A stretch of DNA of 64,000 nucleotides, taken from contig CM057234.1 in the NCBI GenBank assembly GCA_029891385.1, positions 28,072,350 through 28,136,349 of the forward strand, written 5' to 3'. A model generated the notes under the pieces. That model was not told where the DNA came from. It saw only the letters and a program-made list of their open reading frames with translations, and made no database searches. A program made the position numbers and the translations under genes. Below are positions 59,546-64,000 of the stretch, piece by piece. How positions within the stretch are numbered: position 1 is the first letter of the stretch; each line of letters opens with the position of its first letter. This stretch comes from Erythroxylum novogranatense (Eukaryota > Streptophyta > Magnoliopsida > Malpighiales > Erythroxylaceae).

Positions 59546-60000
59546 AACAAATCTGAGCGAACCCGCCTTCCGTCCCCTCAAACACAACTCTTCCGCCATC
59601 GTCGAATCCAACTCTACTGCCTTCGCCTACAATCCAGACGAGCATTGTACCGCCAACGATCCATACCTGCATTACGCCTAGCCCTCGATCTTCAAAGGGC
59701 ATCAGATCTACTACTATACATCCTCCACCAATACTAAGCTCACAACCCCTAAACATCCGACTAATCACAATGTGCGCCCGATCGGAGTACTCACCATCAC
59801 GGAGTATCCAACGGACTCAGAATCTATCACAAACAGTTCTACTCGACGAAACAAACGAGTGAGTAGAACTCGGTCAATCAACACAAGCACATCATCAACA
59901 AATAAGTGAGCCATACCAAGAATAACATCTGGCGCGCCTCTGCATCCTCGCGCCATAGCGAAAACCCTAGCCGGTGCTTCACCCTCTCGGTCTCCCCGAA
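59546..60000 (-). CDS. pol: Protease region of chromovirus 2 (frameshifted)
   Basis: A DxGSTHSF-type active site can be recognised around 59858-59840, with the blocks LFVIDSESVGYSVMVSTPIG and MFRGCELSIGGGCIVVDLMP downstream on the minus strand. The pieces are in different frames. Confidence 0.65.
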
Positions 60001-61327
60001 GACTCGCCTCTTAGCAAAGATCGAATCGCCCACCGTGTCGAAGTCCCCGACTTACAGCCTCTCGCCCTTCTTGAGCTCGTGATCCAAATCCTCTCTCCGG
60101 ACGGCTAAGGACACTCTCCGCCCTGTGCCCCTTCATCCTGAATGAAGCATGCACCGCCAATCGGTGACACTCCCGCTATGGAAATTGCCACAAGCTCGAC
60201 TTAGGATAGACGACTTGTCCCCTCCTCCTCCCTGCCTCTGTCCGTCGCAGACGCTTTGATGAGAAACAAGAGAGTCCTCATCGGTAGAGACTTGCTCACA
60301 TCATCGCTCCTCACCTCCAACTTCGAGGAAACCCCTAGTACTCCGCTCTGCATAGAGCACTAGCACTACCTCCTCTTCCTAATCGCCTCGTTCTTTCTCT
60401 TCTTATTCACAACACTCTTAATGTTTTCTATGCTTCCACCTCGCCACGCTTCCACTAACTTGGAAGTCACAGATATTCAAAGACAAATAACTTTTCCCCG
60501 ATCACCGATATAAACCACTCAAATCGGCGACATCTCCCGCCTCGCCAACATCGATCGAAGCATAACGAGATAATCACAGAATCGCGCCATACTCACCACA
60601 CCATATCCTCTCGTAAGGCTCGAAACTCCTCTGCTTCTGCTGGACATAAACCTCGACATGTACTTCTTCCTAATGCACCAAGAAGTCCCGCCATGCCAAT
60701 ACTATCGGTCTTCTCCGATCGCTCGCACAGCTTCCCACCAATGCAGGGCATCTCCTCAAGTAAACCGCAGATACACAACCCGATCCTCCTCCTCACACTC
60801 CATCTCGATCCAAGACTCGCTTCATCCTCCGTAATTACGCCTCGCCTTCCTCAGATCTCACGCTCAAGAAATCAACAACCCAAATTTCTCAACTTATCAA
60901 ACTGCTTCCTCTTAATCGGGGCCGAGGTATATATAGACATCCGCCCATAGCTCAACAAACGCTGGGTGAAAGCTCAAACATTCCTCGATCGAATTGAGGC
61001 ACTTGCTCCTGCGAATCGGCGATTCTCGCGATTGCGACAAAGATAGGCTCACCGCCTAACCCTACGTAAACCTCAACATTCCTCAGGATCGACTCACTCT
61101 GCCTTCCTTTCTAATCGGAGAGTCAGTGCAATCGATCCTCGCAGAACTCCTCGGTTCTTCTACGAGGCGCATCGTAATCCTTCAAAGGAAACACTACGGA
61201 TTAGCTATACGATCGAAATCCCTATATGTATGCATGTTATGCATGTCACTTAATGCAATAAATCAAATGCAACACATAACACACAATTCATCCTCGATGC
61301 ATTCTATGCCGAGGACACACTAACCTA
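60001..61327 (-). CDS. gag: gag of chromovirus 2 (heavily frameshifted)
   Basis: Position between primer site and protease identifies it. Short minus-strand blocks fit a retrotransposon gag core (CPAEAEEFRALREDMVW near 60600-60640; a W-rich block near 60730). A Cys/His-rich remnant near 60120-60215 is probably the zinc knuckle. No long frame survives, so this region is either decayed or badly affected by indel error. Confidence 0.55.
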
Positions 61328-61341
61328 GCGCCTCGATACCA
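61328..61341 (-). promoter_or_regulatory. Primer binding site of chromovirus 2
   Basis: Minus-strand TGGTATCGAGGCGC begins 4 nt inside the 5' LTR. The tRNA-Met complement expects TGGTATCAGAG. As in chromovirus 1, the A of CAG is missing. Confidence 0.7.
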
Positions 61342-61345
61342 AACA

Positions 61346-63300
61346 TGTTAGGCCCGAGCCCGTAATCTAATCCCGCCGAAGTGCGCTTCAACGGCGCAAT
61401 TCAACCATCGGACCCGATCCTAACATTTGCACAACAATCGATTCAAGACATGCAATTTATAACGAAATCATTCGATAATCATTTAAATAAACACCCCATA
61501 ATCCGGCTAAAAGTCATATCAATCCAAAAAATGAAATTCAACAATTATTGTCATAACGCCATACTAAATCAAAAGGAAATCCAAAATACGAGATATATGC
61601 TCCATGATAACATGCTCGATGGGCCAACTAAAATACTAACTTAATGAAATAGTCTTTAACTACTACGGAGTTCTTCAAGTCCGCAAGGATCACCCGAGGT
61701 CTCGAGTTGCACCCGAGGAGGGAAAGATAATGGGTCGAGTGCATGTTTCAATGGCTAATATAATTATAGCCATCGGCAATTAGCACAAAATCAAGCATAT
61801 GTATAAATATATATTATACTAATATTCTTGTAACTGTTCTAGTGTTCACATGCACATCAAGCAATACACTAAAATTCACCACATGTCACGATATATGCTT
61901 CATCGCCTTAATTCAAATATGCAGGTACAAAATAATGGCTCGAGGGTCCATGGAATCAAAAGGAAGAAACCAAGTTTGCATCCTCAAACAAAAGGAAGAA
62001 ACCAAGTTTACATCCTGAATCTAAATGAGTCCATTCGAGCTCATAGACCACAAGCGGCAGCCGAGAGAAGGCTTTTGTCGACGCACGTGACTAACGAAAT
62101 GGTTCCACTTTCGCCCAAACAAAACACATACTCATATTCAAATCATTTCATCAAAATGCCGTGACCGAGGTCCCGACATAACATGCTCGTAATCATAATT
62201 CATGCTTATTTCATGACATAAGAAATCCATATCATTTATTATACATGCATATTAGACAACATATACTCATGCATAGTCAAGAAATTGCCTAATCACGCAA
62301 TAACTATAAGTATATCACCCACCTAGAATCGCACGAGAACCGACTCATCGATGACCGCCCTCTTGCGATGGAAACCGATCCGCTTGGTTGCTTATATTAA
62401 ACCAAGTCTTAAATCAAATAATAATCAAAGAAAATTAATCAAAAGCTTGAAATCAAATAAGCAAATTTACGAAAAGGGAGTTCGCCATGACGAAGGCATC
62501 GTCTACGCGACGACGAGGCCAAGCCTTTCGCATGCGGCGCCACAAGACGTCGCAGAAGACGCGACGCATGCGCGCGCCTTGCCGACGAAGTCCCTTGACA
62601 CGCCATGACGAGCACGCCACGCGTGCACAAAATTCGACGCAAGAGCACGCCGCGACGGGAATCGATTTCGCTCTCAACCGCAAAATCTCCAGATTTTAAC
62701 TCCCAATCGCTCCAAACTCGATGTAATACTCCCAAGCCATAGATCCAACCTTCTACCACAGTTCTAACCCATTCTCTGCTTCCAATTCGTCCTAAAATCA
62801 TCAATCTAAGGATTTTCCCCAATTTCTCATCCTAAAACCCTAATCATCGTTTTCTCTTAATCCCAACAATCTCAATGCTTAATCCATTCGTAAATAAGAT
62901 AGAAAGGTCATAGACTTACCTACCAAGCACTAAATCCTTCGAATCGCCAAAGTCGCTAATCCTTCTCTTCTCTCTTCTCCTCACCGACGGCAACCTCTTC
63001 TTCTTTCCTTTCTATTTCTATTTTCTTTCTTCTTTTCTTTTCCTTTTTATATCTAGGTCTTTTAAAACCTAGGGATGGTCAAAGACCAACCTACCCCTCC
63101 TTTTAAGCCTAACTCCAATTCAACTTAAGTGAACTTCCCGAAATACCCTTACACAATTTAATCCTCTAATTTATTAATTAAACCTCGATTATACTCCAAT
63201 TAATCAATATCAAGCCCAATTAAATCAAACTAAAGCATAAACTCATAATCATCAACAATGCATGCTTAATCATCAAAAGAAAAATATTCGGGGTCTAACA
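61346..63300 (-). repeat. 5' LTR of chromovirus 2
   Basis: Plus-strand ends are TGTTAGGCCCGAG and GGGGTCTAACA. It aligns over its whole length with 50517-52457. The minus-strand TATAAAAAGG box is at 63044-63053. Confidence 0.92.
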
Positions 63301-63305
63301 TCGTC

Positions 63306-63882
63306 ACCCTTTGGTTGTGCAACACCACTTCTATAGGGACTAAGGCTTCTGCCCCAAAGGTCATCCTGAATGGTGTCTCTCCTGTGGCTCCGTTTGGTGT
63401 GGTTCTGTACGCCCACAGTACTTCATCAAGCTCTTCCACCCAAGTCTTTCCTTCATCTAGGCGCTTCTTAAGAGCACTCATTACCTTTTTGTTTGTGTTC
63501 TCTGCGAGCCCGTTGCTTTGGGGGTGGGATACTGAGGTCAACTGTAGCCTTATCTTTAGTCGGTCGCAGAAATCTTTGAATTTATCGTTATCAAATTTTT
63601 GACCGTTATCTGCGACCAACACCATAGGCATCCCGAAGCGAGTTAGTATATTTTTCTTTACGAAACTTTCCACCTTCTGCTCGGTGATTGTAGCAACCGC
63701 TTCCGCTTCGACCCATTTGGTGAAGTACTCCACTGCCACTATCAAGAACTTCTTCTGTCCGGGACCGAGAGGGAAAGGCCCCAGTATATCCATTCCTTAT
63801 TGAGCGAAGGGGATAGGATGACTCATAATTTTCATCATCTCAATCGGTTGGTGAGACAGGCTGCTATTTTTCTGGCAGGCCT
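63306..63882 (-). pseudogene. pol: Tat integrase core (right of chromovirus 2)
   Basis: Open for about 175 codons: MDILGPFPLGPGQKKFLIVA, VEYFTKWVEAEAVATI, VLVADNGQKFDNDKFKDFC, SVSHPQSNGLAENTNKKVMS and GETPFRMTFGAEALVPIEVV. This is the Tat-type integrase core with its first two Asp residues and the Glu in GLAEN. A TAA lies at 63797-63799, just before GMDI, where related proteins have Trp. The frame runs into the target site at 63305 and resumes at 50511. Confidence 0.9.
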
Positions 63883-64000
63883 TGTTAGAGTAGTACCCTA
63901 AAGGCAATCGCCTTTAGCACGTTTTGTACAAAGTTGTGTACATACTTTATGAATAAATAAAGAAAGGCATATTTCATTAATTTGATGTTCATTATTTATG
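63883..64000. mobile_element. Start of another LTR-like insertion, cut by the window edge
   Basis: The Tat coding similarity stops at 63882. From 63883 the sequence reads TGTTAGAGTAGTACCCTAAA, with a short hairpin (AAGGCAATCGCCTTT) and AATAAATAAA near 63951-63960. TGTTAG is a common LTR start. The flank GGCCT (63878-63882) would be its target duplication. Confidence 0.5.

Larger units (their letters stand above)
50517..63300 (-). mobile_element. Ty3/gypsy chromovirus LTR retrotransposon 2
   Basis: LTRs 61346-63300 (5') and 50517-52457 (3') read TGTTAGACCCCG... on the minus strand. TCGTC flanks both sides (50512-50516 and 63301-63305), an exact target duplication. In transcription order it has a primer site, gag, protease, RT, RNase H, integrase with a chromodomain-like tail, and a purine tract. 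It is about 12.8 kb, or 8.7 kb without the solo LTR at 53577-57666. gag through RT is heavily frameshifted in this assembly, while the integrase C-terminal part is open for 327 codons. Confidence 0.95.
45717..63882 (-). mobile_element. Tat-lineage Ty3/gypsy retrotransposon, 3' part, with nested insertions
   Basis: On the minus strand the order is integrase (63882-63306 and 50511-50174), 3' untranslated tandem repeats (49986-49170), an oppositely oriented extra ORF (46854-48941 on plus), a purine tract and a putative 3' LTR. An antisense ORF between pol and the 3' LTR, and tandem repeats in that region, are known marks of the Tat (Retand/Grande/Ogre) lineage. The gag, protease, RT and 5' LTR would lie beyond the right edge. 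Chromovirus 2 (50517-63300) splits the integrase. The left boundary is a guess. Confidence 0.8.

Overview
The window is plant nuclear DNA, most likely from a eudicot. The evidence is one multi-exon gene with plant-type GT-AG introns, an AT-rich background, and dense LTR retrotransposons, CACTA, Mutator-like and tRNA-derived SINE elements with plant-lineage domains. I cannot name the species. Only one host gene looks intact: an eight-exon secreted PI-PLC X-domain protein at 29503-32746 (365 aa when spliced). Almost everything else is mobile DNA, much of it nested.

Layout: (1) 1-5605 is AT-rich, with a degenerate LTR-like relic interrupted by a 1.3 kb CACTA element, followed by a long trinucleotide microsatellite. 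(2) 5606-26768 reads as one composite CACTA element: matching ends, a 3-bp ATT target duplication and subterminal repeats at both ends. It carries three consecutive exons of a VPS35L-like (retriever subunit) gene. It is also invaded by a 10.4 kb Ty3/gypsy chromovirus (11830-22221, TSD TAAAA) and by a long-TIR Pack-MULE-like element (22303-24731) that holds a piece of a GH17 beta-1,3-glucanase gene. (3) 27030-28018 is an inverted relative of the first LTR relic. (4) 28477-32746 holds a short ORF and the PLC-like gene. (5) 33380-38328 is an older Ty1/copia element (TSD TAATG). (6) 39400-45600 holds hairpin elements, a decayed CACTA transposase-associated gene with its right terminus, and a LINE remnant. 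(7) From about 45.7 kb to 63882 lies a minus-strand Tat-lineage Ty3/gypsy element: putative 3' LTR, an antisense extra ORF on the plus strand, a 64-bp tandem array interrupted by a tRNA-derived SINE, and an integrase gene. A second Ty3/gypsy chromovirus (50517-63300, TSD TCGTC) splits that integrase and is itself interrupted by a 4.1 kb solo LTR (53577-57666, TSD ACAAT). Another LTR-like sequence starts at 63883 and runs off the window.

The nesting order (Tat, then chromovirus 2, then solo LTR; CACTA, then chromovirus 1) can be read from exact target-site duplications. Two of the gene-fragment carriers are DNA transposons, and one sits inside the other. A separate technical signal also stands out: differences between paired LTRs and many frameshifts cluster at CAG/CTG trinucleotides. 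That pattern suggests base-calling or polishing error at methylated CHG sites, so some 'broken' reading frames may not be broken in the real genome.
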